A stretch of 64,000 nt of DNA from Ramlibacter terrae (GCA_013127575.1 CP053418.1:1426001-1490000); one strand, 5' to 3'. Shown: positions 1-10,260, counted from the first letter of the stretch. Program-made: numbers and translations. The notes: generated by a model from the sequence alone, not told the origin.

Positions 1-225
1 GCGCAGGTCGGCCGGCGGCGGGTTGTACAGGCGCGCTGCGCGCCCGCGGCCGTCGGCGTTGGGACCGTGGCACGTCATGCAGTAGTTGAAGAACACGAGG
101 CTGCCGCGGAACTGCGCAGCTTCGGCGCCGTCGCGCGGCAGCAGCGGCCCGGAGGTGGCAGGTGCGGGTTGCGCCTGCGCCTGCAGGGCCAGCGACAGCA
201 GGAGGGCGGTGGCCCCCAGCCTCAC
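1..225 (-). CDS. c-type cytochrome, N-terminal part
   Basis: The first 75 codons of a secreted mono-haem-type cytochrome c are visible; the rest lies beyond the left edge. A GTG start overlaps the TGA of the cupredoxin gene (GTGA). The N-terminus has a short hydrophobic signal peptide ending near QAQAQ, and a CMTCH haem-attachment motif (CxxCH) lies near residue 50. As last visible member of the peroxidase/transducer/cupredoxin operon it is probably a periplasmic electron carrier. The exact cytochrome class cannot be told without the axial Met region. Confidence 0.8.
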   Translation of the reverse strand, partial: MRLGATALLLSLALQAQAQPAPATSGPLLPRDGAEAAQFRGSLVFFNYCMTCHGPNADGRGRAARLYNPPPADLR

Positions 226-533
226 TTCCTGACCTCGATGGTCAGCTTCATGTCGGGGTGCACCGCGCACTCGACTTCGACCGTGCCCGGCTTGTCCAGC
301 ACCACGGTCTTGGACAGGCCCCGGCCGTAGGAGCCGAGGTCGAAGCTCTTGGTGTCCGAGAGCGAGAACACGTTGTGCGCGAACGGGTCGTCGTTGACGA
401 AGCGCACGCTGTCGCCCTGCTTGACCGCCAGCTTGCCGGGCTGGAACGACTTGCCCTTCTGGCTGACGACGTGCTCGCCCGCGAACGCGGCGCCGGCGGC
501 AAGGAGGAGGGCGGTGGTGACGAGGATGCGCAT
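222..533 (-). CDS. cupredoxin (plastocyanin/azurin-like copper protein)
   Basis: This is an intact 103-residue periplasmic blue-copper protein. A signal peptide of about 18 residues ends AAFAGEHV. A His in DPFAHNVFS (near residue 53) and a Cys-x2-His-x2-Met cluster in VECAVHPDMKL near the C-terminus supply a full set of type 1 copper ligands. It starts 27 bases after the methyl-accepting gene and overlaps the following cytochrome gene by 4 bases, so it is co-transcribed with two haem proteins. Electron transfer to or from the cytochrome or peroxidase is the likely role (inferred). Copper-sensing or methylamine-type electron carriage are alternatives. Confidence 0.85.
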   Translation of the reverse strand: MRILVTTALLLAAGAAFAGEHVVSQKGKSFQPGKLAVKQGDSVRFVNDDPFAHNVFSLSDTKSFDLGSYGRGLSKTVVLDKPGTVEVECAVHPDMKLTIEVRK

Positions 534-560
534 GGAAGTGAACTCCGGTGGTGCGGGCGG

Positions 561-2150
561 TCAGGCCTGCAGGTTGGAAAGGCGTTGCAGCAGGGCGGAC
601 GAGGTCTGCGCGAGGGAGGCCGACGTGGCGTCGAGCAGGCGCGCGTGGCGGGCGCCGTCTTCGAGGGCGAGCGCCGGGGCCAGCGACTCCTGCTCCATCG
701 AACGCACGCGTTCGACCTGCCGTTCGAAGGAGCCGCGGAAGCCCTGCACCTCCTCGTGCATGCCGTCGGCCAGGCCCTGGTTGGAGCGCGCCGAGCTGTC
801 GAGGGCCGCGATGCGTCCGGCGCCCTGGTCCATCAGCGCGCTCGTGGCATGCAGCGCGGCTGGTGGCGCCGAGCTGGCGCGTGATGTCTTCGCTGGCGCG
901 GCGGATCTGCTGCGCCGCTTGCTGCGTGTCTTCGGAGAGGCTGCGCACGGAGGTCGCGATCACCGAGAAGCCGCGGCCGGCCGCCCCGGCCCGCGCGGCC
1001 TCGACGGCGGCGTTGAGCGAGAGCAGGCGCGTGGTCATCGAGATCGCCCGGATCTGGTCGGCGAAGCGGGCGATCTCGCTGCGGCTGTGGTGCAGCGCCT
1101 GCGTGGTTTCCAGCAGTGCGTGCAGCCGCCCCGTGGTGTCGTGGATCTGTCCGGCCACCGCCGCGGCTTCCACCGCGTGTTCGCGCGACATGCCGGCCGA
1201 CGCGCGGCAGGTGGCGCCGAGCTGCGCCACGTCCTGCAGGCAGGCCTGCGCCTCCTGCGCCATGCCTTGCGCGGCGCCCCGGAAGCGCTCCAGCAGCACG
1301 CGCAGCTGCTCGTTCGAGCGCTGCACTTCCGCGTTCAGCCCGTCGAGCTGGTGTCCGCCGTCCGCCAGCTCGCGGGCGCTGTGCGCGACTTCCTCGAGCA
1401 ACTGTTCCACCGGCGCGAAGCGGCGCATCAGCCGCCGGTAGAACAGCAGCCCGGCGCCCGTGCCGAGCACGCCGGCCAGCAGCAGCGCGTACAGCATGCG
1501 CTCGAACAGCGCCGCGCGCTGCAGGTTGGCCAGCTGCCGGCGGGCCGACTGCTCTTCGAGGATGGTCGTGGACACCGCGTCGATGCGGCGGAAGGGCTCG
1601 GCGATGGCTTCACGGGCCGCTGCGGCCTCGGCGCGTTCGCCCTTGCGGGCAAGCACGATCACCTGCACGCGGGGCGCCTTGACCGCGTCCACCAGCCGCC
1701 CCATTTTTCGGCGGCGTTGGCGTCTCCCGGCATCGCGGTGCGCAAGGCGGTGACCGCGTCTTCGAGGCGCGATGCGGCGGCGATGGACGCAACGGCGGCC
1801 GCGCGCACGCGGCCCGGTTCTTCCTCGGCGATGGTCTCCGCCAGCAGGCGCTCCACTTCCACCACGGCGATGCGCGCCTCGGCGGCAGCGCGCGAGCGGG
1901 GCTCGTCGAGCGCCTCCGCGCGCGCGACTTCGCCGATCACGTGCCACATGGCCGTCGCCGAGCCCAGCGCCACCAGCACCAGCAGCGTGGTGACCGCGGC
2001 GGCGAACCCGGACAGCTGCCGCTTCCAGCGCGCGACGGCGCTGCGCGGCCGCGCGGCGCCGCGAGCCGAAGCGTCCGCCGTCCCCTGCGGGCGCGGCGCG
2101 GCATAAGGCCCCAGCGCAGGTACCTGCGCAGCGGCTTGGCTGGCGGACAT
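561..2150 (-). CDS. methyl-accepting chemotaxis-like transducer (frame broken)
   Basis: Starts 6 bases after the peroxidase stop. After a basic tail there is a membrane segment (about residues 50-75), a short helical sensor region, a second membrane segment before a YRRLMRRF stretch, then a long coiled coil. The signalling tip carries LNAAVEAARAG and GRGFSVIA, which mark the MCP hairpin. The usual QTNLLALN lead-in is altered to MTTRLLSLN, so coupling to CheA/CheW may differ. Two breaks, near 1700 (one G missing in a GGGG run) and near 850, restore each other. The full product would be about 529 residues. The ligand is unknown; context suggests a redox or peroxide signal. Confidence 0.78.
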
Positions 2151-2156
2151 CGGTCC

Positions 2157-3174
2157 TTATTCCGGCAGCACGGGGCGCACCACCGGCACCTGCTTGCCGG
2201 TGAGCGAGCGCAGGAAGGCGACCAGTTCGTCCTTCTCCTGCGCCGACAGGTTCAGCGGCTTGATGTCGGGAGAGACGTTGCTGCGGTCTTCGCCGCCGCG
2301 GTTGTAGTACTCGACCACGTCGCGCAGGGTTTCGGCCGCGCCGTTGTGGAAGTAGGGCGCGGTGAGCTCGATGTCGCGCAGCGTCGGCGTCTTGAAGGCG
2401 CCCTTCATCGCGGCGACCTTGCGGATGTTGAAGCGGCCCGGGTCCGCGGTCTTCAGGCCGACGTTGTGGAAGCCGTTGTCGGTGAAGTTGCCGCCGCTGT
2501 GGCAGGCGGCGCAGTTGCCCTTGGCCGGGTCGCTGAAGACCTTGAAGCCGCGGTACTGTTCCGGCGTCAGCGCCTGCGTGTCGCCGGCCAGCCAGCGGTC
2601 GAAGGCGGAGTCGTTGGAGATCACCGAACGCTGGAACACCGCCATCGCCTTGGCGATCGTGTCGACGTTGATCGGCTCTCCCGGATAGGCCTTGGCGAAC
2701 AGCGCACGGTAACCGGCGAGCGCGGCGAGCCGCGTGGCCGCGGCCGGAAGGCGGGCGTGCTCAGGTGGCGGTGCGGCCCGACGGCGTGCTCCTCCGGGTC
2801 CTTCTTGCGTCCGTCCCACGTGAACTGCGTGTTGTAGGCCAGGTTGACGATGGTGGGCGAAGCGCGGCCCATCACCACGGAGCCGACCATGGACGTCTTG
2901 CGGCCGTCGGTCCAGCCCAGTTGCGGCTCGTGGCACGAGGCGCACGACATCGCGCCGTTGTCGGAAATCCGCGGGTCGAAGAAGAGCACCTTGCCGAGTT
3001 CGATGCGCGCCGGGTTGCCGGCGTTTTCCTTGGGCACCGGCGGCTCGGCGAGCCGCCATTCGCGGTCGGCGGCCGTGGGCGCCGGCACGCGTGCGGCGGC
3101 GGGGTTGGCGGGGTGGGCGCGGCTGCTGCCAGCAGCAGCACCAGCGAAGCAAGGGACAGAGAGAGGCGGGGCAT
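2157..3174 (-). CDS. di-haem cytochrome c peroxidase (CcpA/MauG family; frame broken)
   Basis: Encodes a periplasmic di-haem peroxidase that reduces H2O2 with electrons from small carriers. The ATG at 3174 gives a signal peptide (MPRLSLSLASLVLLLAAAA). The first haem site is CASCH (in MSCASCHEP) with the family block LGKVLFFDPR before it; the second is CAACH (in GNCAACHSGG). FKTPTLRDIELTAPYFHNG is the usual C-terminal block. Breaks near 3118 and 2755 split it into three frames. At about 339 residues it has the family's usual length. It leads an operon with a transducer, a cupredoxin and a cytochrome. Confidence 0.87.
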
Positions 3175-3305
3175 GGGTCTCCTTCGCCACGGCATCGTCG
3201 GGCCGGGTCGAAAGTTACTTTAGCTTACGAATGCAACAACTCCATCGAGGTCGCGGCTCAGCTACCACGCGATGTCGTGAGAAATGTCGCGGCATGGCCC
3301 TCGGC

Positions 3306-3311
3306 GACAAT
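3306..3311 (+). promoter_or_regulatory. -10-like hexamer close to the start codon
   Basis: GACAAT stands 8 bases before the DUF3297 ATG, and no Shine-Dalgarno sequence fits in between. Transcription would begin at or next to the ATG, giving a leaderless mRNA (inferred). The same layout recurs at five other genes in the window. Confidence 0.4.
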
Positions 3312-3319
3312 ACGGCCCC

Positions 3320-3566
3320 ATGACCGAAGCCACGCCGCAACCGACTCTTCCCGATCGCCTTTCCGCCGATCCGCGCAGCCCGCACCACGTCGCCGAAGTC
3401 TTCCAGCACGACGTCGGCATCCGCTTCAACGGCAAGGAGCGCACGGACGTCGAGGAGTACTGCATCAGCGAAGGCTGGGTGATGGTCCCGGCCGGCAAGA
3501 CCGGACCGCAAGGGCAAGCCGCTGATGCTGAAGCTGAAGGGAAAGGTCGAAGCGTTCTACAAGTGA
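3320..3566 (+). CDS. DUF3297 family protein (frame broken)
   Basis: A small cytoplasmic protein of about 82 residues. RLSADPRSPHH, FNGKERTDVEEY and CISEGWVMVPAGKT are the hallmark blocks of DUF3297, whose function I do not know. A break near 3505 separates the last 20 residues; in the shifted frame RKGKPLMLKLKGKVEAFYK and a TGA follow, as expected for the family. It is a lone gene divergent from the peroxidase operon. Its start follows a -10-like GACAAT by 8 bases, so its mRNA may be leaderless. Confidence 0.82.
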
Positions 3567-3597
3567 CTTTCATCCGCGCGAAGCGCACATGAAAGCC

Positions 3598-3617
3598 ATC
3601 CCCGCGCAGGCGGGGAT
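3598..3617. repeat. hairpin ATCCCCGC-GCAG-GCGGGGAT
   Basis: A perfect 8-base inverted repeat with a 4-base loop lies between the convergent DUF3297 and MFS genes. It could end transcription from both sides, but no T-run follows. The shape resembles short dispersed palindromes common between proteobacterial genes. Confidence 0.5.
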
Positions 3618-3626
3618 CCAGTGCGC

Positions 3627-4874
3627 TCAGGCCGGCGCCATCAACCGGAACCCCCGCTTGGGCAATTGCATCGCCACGAATGCGGCCGCGAGCAGCAGCA
3701 CCCCCGCGCTGCCGAACGCCACCCAGTGGGTGCCGAAGGTTTCGTAGCCCCAGCCTCCCAGCCACGCGCTGAGCATGCCGCCTACCCGGTGGCCCGGGTA
3801 GGCCAGTCCGTACAGCACGCCCACCAGCCGCACGCCGTAGATGTCGGCGAGGATGGCCGACGACATCGCGATGCTGCCGGCCCAGACCAGCCCGCCGATG
3901 GTGGCGGCGATGTACAGCTCCCAGTGCGTGCCCACCAGCACCAGCGCGAAGAAGCCGAGCCCGCGGATCAGGTAGATGGTGGCGAGGATGTTGCGCCGCG
4001 GCAGCCGGTCGGACATGCGCCCCAGCACCACCGTTCCGAAAATCGCCACGAAACCGATCAGGCCGATGCCCAGCGAGCTGGTGGTGGCGTCGAAGCCGTG
4101 GTCCATCAGCATCGGCATGCCGTGCGTGCCCAGCAGGTTCATGCTGAAGCCGCAGGCGAAGAGGCCCGCGAAGATCTTCCAGAAAGGCACGGTGTGCAGC
4201 GCGCCCGCCAGCGGCAGGCTCTGGGCGGCGGGCGTGGTGCGGGCGCGCTCGGCGGCGATCTCGTCCGGCAGCAGGTCGGTGTCGGCCGGGGCGTCGTCGC
4301 GCACCACGAACAGTGCCGCGCACACGGTGAAGACGGTGAAGACCGCGGCGTAGCCGAGCAGCGTCGCCCGCCAGCCCCAGTGGTCGATGGCCCGGGCGAA
4401 CACCGGCGTCATCGCCGCCATGCCCGCCATCGAACCCGTGGACAGGAAGAACAGCGCCATGCCGCGCTGGCGCGTGAACCAGCGGCTGATCACCGGCGTC
4501 AAGGCCACCGGGCTGGTGAAGCCGAGGCCGGCCGACATCAGCACGCCGAACGACAGCAGGAATCCGAGCGGCGATCGCGTGTTGGCCGTCCACACGGTGG
4601 CGGCGACGACGATGGCGGTGCCGAGCAGCAGCACGAAGCGGGTGCCGTAGCGCGCCACCAGCAGCCCGGCGACCGGCATCGCGAGGCCGTAGCACAGCAT
4701 GCCGACGGCGATGATGGTGGCGAGCAGGCTGCGGCTGAAGCCGAGGTCTTGCGCCATCGGCAGGAAGAACGGGCCGATGCCCAGCCGCATGCCGACGGAG
4801 AGCAGGGTGAGGGTCGCCGCTGCCGCGACGATGTTCCAGCCGAAATACCAGCGGGCCGGCGTTGTGGTGTCCAA
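3627..4874 (-). CDS. MFS transporter
   Basis: An intact 415-residue inner-membrane carrier with about twelve hydrophobic segments and a basic/acidic central loop (residues about 190-215). It has FGWNIV near the N-terminus and a GRMSDRLPRR loop in the second half. The shape fits the MFS groups that move monocarboxylates or aromatic acids, though the substrate cannot be read from sequence. It is the last gene of the LysR/CoA-transferase/lyase/oxidoreductase operon, 28 bases after the oxidoreductase, so it probably imports or exports that pathway's acid. Confidence 0.88.
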   Translation of the reverse strand: MDTTTPARWYFGWNIVAAAATLTLLSVGMRLGIGPFFLPMAQDLGFSRSLLATIIAVGMLCYGLAMPVAGLLVARYGTRFVLLLGTAIVVAATVWTANTRSPLGFLLSFGVLMSAGLGFTSPVALTPVISRWFTRQRGMALFFLSTGSMAGMAAMTPVFARAIDHWGWRATLLGYAAVFTVFTVCAALFVVRDDAPADTDLLPDEIAAERARTTPAAQSLPLAGALHTVPFWKIFAGLFACGFSMNLLGTHGMPMLMDHGFDATTSSLGIGLIGFVAIFGTVVLGRMSDRLPRRNILATIYLIRGLGFFALVLVGTHWELYIAATIGGLVWAGSIAMSSAILADIYGVRLVGVLYGLAYPGHRVGGMLSAWLGGWGYETFGTHWVAFGSAGVLLLAAAFVAMQLPKRGFRLMAPA

Positions 4875-4902
4875 GGGGTCTCCTGCGCTTGCGGGGCCGG
4901 CC

Positions 4903-5882
4903 TTACGGCGCCAGCACCACGTTCCCCATGAGCGTACCGCCTTCGACCAGGTCGTGCGCCCGCGCGATCTCCGCCAGCGGCAGGCGCAGGGCGATGGTGT
5001 GCTTCAGCTTGCCGGCCGCGAGCAGGTCCGTCAGTTCGCGCACGCCGGCATCGCGGTCGGCCTGCGCGATCTCGTAGATCAGGAAGAACTGCAGGCCGAT
5101 GCTGTTCTGCATCAGCCACATCGTGGGCAGCGTCGCCTCGGCGCCCGACATGCCGTAGACCACGACGCGTCCGTGCGGCCGCAGCAGCTTCGGATACGAG
5201 GCCGCGTTGGCGGCCAGGTCCATCTCGATGATGCAGTCGACGCCGCGCCCACCGGTCAGCTCCGCGACGCGGGCGCCGAGGTCTTCGCGCCGGTAGTCGA
5301 TCGCATGGTCGGCGCCGGCAGCGCGCGCATGGGCGGCCTTGGCTTCGCTGCTGACCGTCGCCAGCACCGTCGCGCCGCGCAGTTTCGCGAGCTGGATGGC
5401 ATAGTGGCCCACCGAGCCGGCGCCGCCTTGCACCAGCACCGTGTCGCCGGGCTGCAGGGCCGCAAGCCGCATGGCCTGCCAGGCGGTGAAGCCGGGGATG
5501 CCGAGGCAGGCGCCTTCGTCGTAGGAAACGTTCGCGGGCAGCGGCACCGCCTGCTGCGCCGGCAGGGCGATGTATTCGGCGGCGGTGCCCGAGGCCCGCT
5601 TCCACTGCCCGTTCCAGATCCACACGCGCTCGCCGATGCGGCTGGCCGGCACGCCTTCGCCCACCGCGTCGATGTCGCCCGCGCCGTCGCTGTGCGGAAT
5701 GACCGGGGGCGCGATGAGCTTGCGGCCGCTGCCGCCCTTGCGCGTCTTCCAGTCCGACGGGTTCGCGCCGGAAGCGCGGATGCGCACCCGCACTTCGCCG
5801 GGACCGGGCTGCGGCATCGGCTGGTCGCCGAAAAAGAAGACCTCGGAGGCAGGACCCGGCGCGTGTAGAAGGCGGCTTGCAT
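4903..5882 (-). CDS. zinc-free quinone oxidoreductase-like dehydrogenase (MDR family; frame broken)
   Basis: A cytoplasmic NAD(P)H-dependent medium-chain reductase of about 326 residues. ANPSDWKTRKG, PHSDGAG and a Rossmann motif VQGGAGSVGHYAIQLAK (near residue 145) identify the NADPH:quinone reductase branch; catalytic-zinc Cys ligands are absent. The ATG at 5882 is followed by MQAAFYTRRG, and a base is missing in a GGG run near 5855. It sits 9 bases after the lyase gene. A reductase for an enoyl or quinone intermediate is possible, but the substrate is unknown. Confidence 0.84.
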
Positions 5883-5891
5883 GCGGCGATC

Positions 5892-6812
5892 CTACGCCGG
5901 CTGGCGAGGCGCCGCATGGCGCCGCGAGATCGGGCCGGCCTTGGCAACCTGCGACGGCACCGCATGGCCGACGATGCCGGGCAACTGCACGGCCACCGCC
6001 AGCAGGCGGTCGAGGTCGATGCCCGTGTCGTGGCCCATCGCCTGCAGCATGTGGATCGCGTCTTCGCTCGCGATGTTGCCGCTGGCACCGGGCGCATAGG
6101 GGCAGCCGCCCAGGCCGCCGAGCGAGCCGTCGAAGCGCACGATGCCGGCCTGCACTGCCGCCAGCACGTTGGCCAGGCCCATGCCGCGCGTGTTGTGGAA
6201 GTGCAGGGTGAGCTGCACCTGCGGCGGCAGCAGGCGCTGCACGGCCTCGCACAGCGATTGCACCTGCAGCGGGTGCGCCATGCCGGTGGTGTCGCACACC
6301 GTGATGCCGCGCACGCCCAGGCCAGCGAAGCGCTCGGCGAGCTGCAGCACTTCGGACGCCGGCACGTCGCCCTCCATCGGGCAGCCGAAAGCGGTGGAGA
6401 TCGACACGTTGATCGCGGCGCGGCCGCCGACCACGCGGATCACTTCGCCCAGCGCGGCGAAGCTCTGCGCGCGCGTCATGCGCAGGTTGGCCTGGTTGTG
6501 CGTCTCGGAAGCCGACATCACGAGGTTGAGTTCGTCGGCGCGCGATTCCAGCGCCCGCTCGGCGCCGCGCAGGTTGGGCACGAGCACGGCGTATTCGACG
6601 CCCGGCACGCGGCGGATGCGGCCCATCACCTCCTCGGCGTCGCGCAGCATCGGGATCGCCTTGGGCGAGGTGAACGAGGTCGCCTCGATCTTGGCGTAGC
6701 CGCAGTCCGAGAGCGCATCGATCAGCGCCACCTTGGCATCGGTGGGGACGAACTCCGGCTCCATCTGGAAGCCGTCGCGGGTCACCACCTCGTTGAAGAA
6801 GATCCGGGTCAT
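5892..6812 (-). CDS. mvaB: hydroxymethylglutaryl-CoA lyase family protein
   Basis: Intact, 306 residues. HMG-CoA lyases split HMG-CoA into acetyl-CoA and acetoacetate, with a divalent metal held in a TIM barrel. TRDGFQMEP holds the catalytic Arg-Asp pair, SFTSPKAIP the second family block, HFHNTRGMG the metal-binding His pair, and GGCPYAPGASGN the active-site Cys loop. Its ATG overlaps the CoA-transferase stop (ATGA). Next to a CaiB transferase and an MFS carrier it may degrade HMG or a related branched acid such as citramalate rather than serve leucine breakdown. That choice is inference. Confidence 0.88.
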   Translation of the reverse strand: MTRIFFNEVVTRDGFQMEPEFVPTDAKVALIDALSDCGYAKIEATSFTSPKAIPMLRDAEEVMGRIRRVPGVEYAVLVPNLRGAERALESRADELNLVMSASETHNQANLRMTRAQSFAALGEVIRVVGGRAAINVSISTAFGCPMEGDVPASEVLQLAERFAGLGVRGITVCDTTGMAHPLQVQSLCEAVQRLLPPQVQLTLHFHNTRGMGLANVLAAVQAGIVRFDGSLGGLGGCPYAPGASGNIASEDAIHMLQAMGHDTGIDLDRLLAVAVQLPGIVGHAVPSQVAKAGPISRRHAAPRQPA

Positions 6813-8020
6813 GCGGCACCTCCGGCCACGACACCGCGGCGCTTGAGTTCGGCGATCTGCTGCGGCGTCAGGCCGACTTCGGCGAGCACCGCGTCCGTGT
6901 CCTGCCCGAGCGCGGGCGCATTGCGCCGCTGGCCACCGGGCGTCCGCGACAGCTTCGGCACGATGCCCGGCACGGAATTCGCTGCCGTCGCCCGGGCGCA
7001 CCGTCTGCAGCATGCCGCGCGCCTGGTAGTGCGAGTCGGCCGCGATGTCGGCGATCGTGTAGATGCGGCCCGCCGGCACGCCGGCGGCATCGAGCGCGGC
7101 CAGCACTTCCGTCACGCCGCGCTGCGCGGTCAGGCGCCGATGGCGGCGTCGAGTTCGTCCACGCGGAGCACGCGCCCCGCGTTGTCCGCCAGCGCGGGAT
7201 CGGCCGCGAGGTCGGGTCGCTCGATGGTCGCCATCAGCCGCTTGAAGATGCTGTCGCCGTTGCCCGCGATCAGCGCGTACGCGCCGTCCTTGCAGAGGTA
7301 CGCGTTGGTCGGCGCGATGCCGGGCAGCGCGCTGCCGGCGGGACCGCGCACCGCGCCAAACGCGCTGTACTCGGGCAGCAGGCTTTCCATGCAGTTGAAG
7401 ACCGCTTCGTAGAGCGCGACGTCGATGACCTGGCCGCGGCCGGAGCGGTGCCGTTCCTGCAGCGCCATCAGGATGCCGATCACGCCGTGCAGCGCCGCGA
7501 GCGTGTCGCCGATGGAGATGCCCACGCGCACCGGCACGCGGCCCGGCTCGGCCGTCAGGTGGCGCAGGCCGCCCATCGCCTCGGCCACCACGCCGAAGCC
7601 CGGCCGGTCGCGGTAGGGACCGGTCTGGCCGTAGCCGCTGACGCGCAGCACGATGAGGCGCGGGTTGGCTTCGAGCAGCGCGTCGGGTCCGAGGCCCCAG
7701 CCTTCCATCGCGCCCGGACGGAAGTTCTCGATCAGCACGTCCGATTCGGCGGCCAGCTTGCGCACGATCTCCTGAGCCTCGGCATCCTTGAGGTCGAGCG
7801 CCACCGAACGCTTGTTGCGCGACTGCACCTGCCACCAGACCGAGGTGCCGTCCTTCAACAGGCGCCACTTGCGCAGCGGGTCGCCGGCGCCGGGCGGTTC
7901 GATCTTGACGACGTCGGCGCCGAAATCGGCCGGGGTCTTGGCGGCGAACGGGCCGGCGATGAGCTGGCCCATTTCGAGGACCTTGAGGCCGGCGGGGGCC
8001 GCCGGCGGACGGCGAGGCAT
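6809..8020 (-). CDS. CaiB/BaiF family CoA-transferase (frame broken)
   Basis: Family III CoA-transferase of about 403 residues, which moves CoA between carboxylic acids. The N-terminal GLKVLEMGQLIAGPFA, DFGADVVKIEPP, NKRSVALDLK and VSGYGQTGPYRDRPGF are family blocks, and the Asp in GISIGDTLAA fits the catalytic position. Frames change near 7130 and 6985. The end is fixed by LAEVGLTPQQIAELK and a TGA that overlaps the lyase start. It lies 45 bases after the LysR gene on the same strand and probably activates the acid that the lyase cleaves. Confidence 0.88.
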
Positions 8021-8065
8021 GCGGGGCTGTCATGGTCCCATCCTAGCCGCGCGCGGCCGGACCGG

Positions 8066-9000
8066 TCAGCGCTTCTTCGGACGCCGGTCCCCGTCACCCG
8101 AGATGGCGGCCGGCGCATGGAAGGCCTGCAGCGCCTCGACCCGGGGCCTGCGCGTACGCCGGCAGGGCTTCGCCTTCGCGGACCAGCACGTAGCGCTCGC
8201 GCACGCGCCAGTCGTCGGCCAGTTCCACCTGCACCAGCTGCATCGGCTGGAGGTTGCGGCGGGCGCTGCTCTCGGGCACCACGCCGATGCCGACGCCGGC
8301 GCCAATCATGCGGCACACCGCGTCGAAGCTCGACAGCTCGACCCGCAGCCGCAGCGGCTTGCCCAGCCGCGCCGTCACCTTCGCGGGAAGTCCTGCAGCG
8401 TGCTCCCCGGATGCATGCCGACGTGGTCCTCGTCGAGCGTGTCGGCGAAGGCGATGCTCTTGCGCCGCGCCAGCGCATGGCCCTTCGGCACCACGAGCAC
8501 CAGGCGATCGGTGCTGAAGTGGATCGCGCGCAGCCCCAGCGTGTCGACCCGGCCGGCGACGATGCCGAGGTCGGCGCGTCCGTCCAGCACGCCCAGCGCG
8601 ATCTCCGCGTTGGGCTTCTCCTGCAGTTCCACGTTGACCTTCGGGTTGGCCTTGAGGAAGGCGGGCAGCACCTCCGGCAGGATGTCGGTGACGGCGGTGG
8701 TGTTGGCGTGCACCCGCACGTGGCCGCGCAGGCCGCGGCCGTACCCGTGCAGTTCGGCGCGCAGCTGCTCGGCCTGGCGGAGCATGGCGCGGGTGTGGTG
8801 CAGGAAGGCCTCGCCGGCGGGCGTGAGCTGCACGCCGCGCGGCAGGCGGTACAGCAGCGGCACTCCCGCGTGTGTTTCCAGCGCCTTCACCCGCGCGCTG
8901 GCTGCCGCCAGCGACAGGTGCTGCGCGGCGGCCGCATGGGTGATGCTGGCGTGCTGCGCCACCGCATGGAAGAGCCGCAGGTCCGGAGGTCGAAGTCCAT
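8066..9000 (-). CDS. LysR-type transcriptional regulator (frame broken)
   Basis: About 311 residues. The start at 9000 gives MDFDLRTLRLF; the winged-helix region includes QHASITHAAAAQHLSLAAAS and ALETHAGVPLL, followed by a periplasmic-binding-like effector domain (ILPEVLPAFLKANPKVNVEL, GRADLGIVAG). Breaks lie near 8985, 8385 and 8150. It sits head-to-head with the acyl-CoA dehydrogenase and upstream of the CoA-transferase/lyase operon, so it probably controls both. A 9-base dyad in the 93-base gap is the candidate site. Confidence 0.86.
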
Positions 9001-9014
9001 GGCGGCATTAAAGC

Positions 9015-9037
9015 AGCCTTCGGAATGACCGAAGGCT
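9015..9037. promoter_or_regulatory. dyad AGCCTTCGG-N5-CCGAAGGCT, candidate LysR site
   Basis: A perfect 9-base inverted repeat with a 5-base spacer lies between the LysR gene (start 9000) and the acyl-CoA dehydrogenase (start 9094). Its inner part, TTCGG-N5-CCGAA, matches the general LysR T-N11-A layout. Its position suits shared control of both directions. Confidence 0.5.
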
Positions 9038-9093
9038 CGCTTCCGCTCTGGCGGATTGTGCGCGGTGCGCGCGTCGGGCAGGATGGCGGCTCC

Positions 9094-10260
9094 ATGAAAA
9101 CCCAGATCCCCACCCCCGACGCCCACCGGGAGATGCGCGACGCGCTGCGCGACCTCTGCGGCAGTTTCGATTCGGCGTACTGGCAGAAGGTCGACACCGA
9201 CCGCGGCTATCCCGAGAAGTTCGTCGACGCGCTGACCGAGGCCGGCTGGATGGCGGCGCTGATCCCGGCCGAGTTCGGCGGCAGCGGCCTCGGCCTGACC
9301 GAAGCCTCCGTCATCATGGAAGAGATCAACTACTCCGGCGGCAACGCGGGCGCGCTGCACGGCCAGATGTACAACATGAACACGCTGCTGCACCACGGCT
9401 CGCCCGGGCAGAAGCAGAAGTACCTGCCCGGCATCGCCAGCGGCAAGCTGCGCCTGCAGTCGATGGCCGTGACGGAACCCACGACGGGCACCGACACCAC
9501 GCAGCTGAAGACGATGGCGGTGAAGAAGGGCGACCGCTACGTCGTCAACGGCCAGAAGGTCTGGATCTCCCGCATCCAGCACAGCGACCTGATGATCCTG
9601 CTGGCGCGCACGACGCCGCTGGCGGACGTCAAGCGCAAGAGCGAGGGCATGAGCATCTTCTGGTCGACCTGCACCAGGCCATCGGCCACGGCATGACGGT
9701 GCGGCCGATCCAGAACATGGTGAACCACGAGACCAACGAGGTGTTCTTCGACAACCTCGAGATCCCGGCGGAAAACCTGATCGGGGAGGAGGGCCGGGCT
9801 TCAGGTACATCCTCACCGGGCTGAACGCCGAGCGCACGCTGATCGCCGCCGAATGCATCGGCGACGCCTACTGGTTCGTCGACAAGGCGCGCAAGTACGC
9901 CAGCGAACGCGTGGTGTTCAACCGCCCCATCGGCCAGAACCGGGGCGTGCAGTTCCCCATCGCCGACGCCTACATCGAAACCGAAGCCGCGAACCTGATG
10001 CGCTTCAAGGCGTGCCAGCTGTTCGACGCCAAGCTGCCTTGCGGCGGCGAGGCGAACATGGCGAAGTACCTCGCGGCCAAGGCCTCGTGGGAAGCGGCCA
10101 ATGTCTGCCTGCAGACGCACGGCGGCTTCGGCTTCGCGCACGAATACGACGTGGAGCGCAAGTTCCGCGAGACGCGCCTGTACCGGTGGCGCCGATCTCC
10201 ACCAACCTGATCTACAGCTACGTGGCCGAGCACCTGCTGGGGCTGCCGAGGTCGTTCTGA
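9094..10260 (+). CDS. acyl-CoA dehydrogenase (frame broken)
   Basis: FAD flavoprotein of about 388 residues that oxidises an acyl-CoA to the enoyl-CoA. ALIPAEFGGSGLGLTEA, MAVTEPTTGTDTTQLKT and VNGQKVWISRIQHSD are in the N-terminal and middle domains; ASERVVFNRPIGQNRGVQFPI and LQTHGGFGFAHEYDVERKFR are in the C-terminal helical domain. The ATG at 9094 follows a -10-like patch, and upstream in-frame codons do not look coding. Breaks lie near 9660 (C missing), 9797 and 10187. The stop overlaps the next ATG (TGATG), so it is co-translated with the CoA-transferase. Confidence 0.88.

Noticed and set aside
561..3174. Reading the peroxidase and transducer as several short separate genes
   Set aside because: Family motifs continue across each break once one base is restored, and the total lengths match the families.
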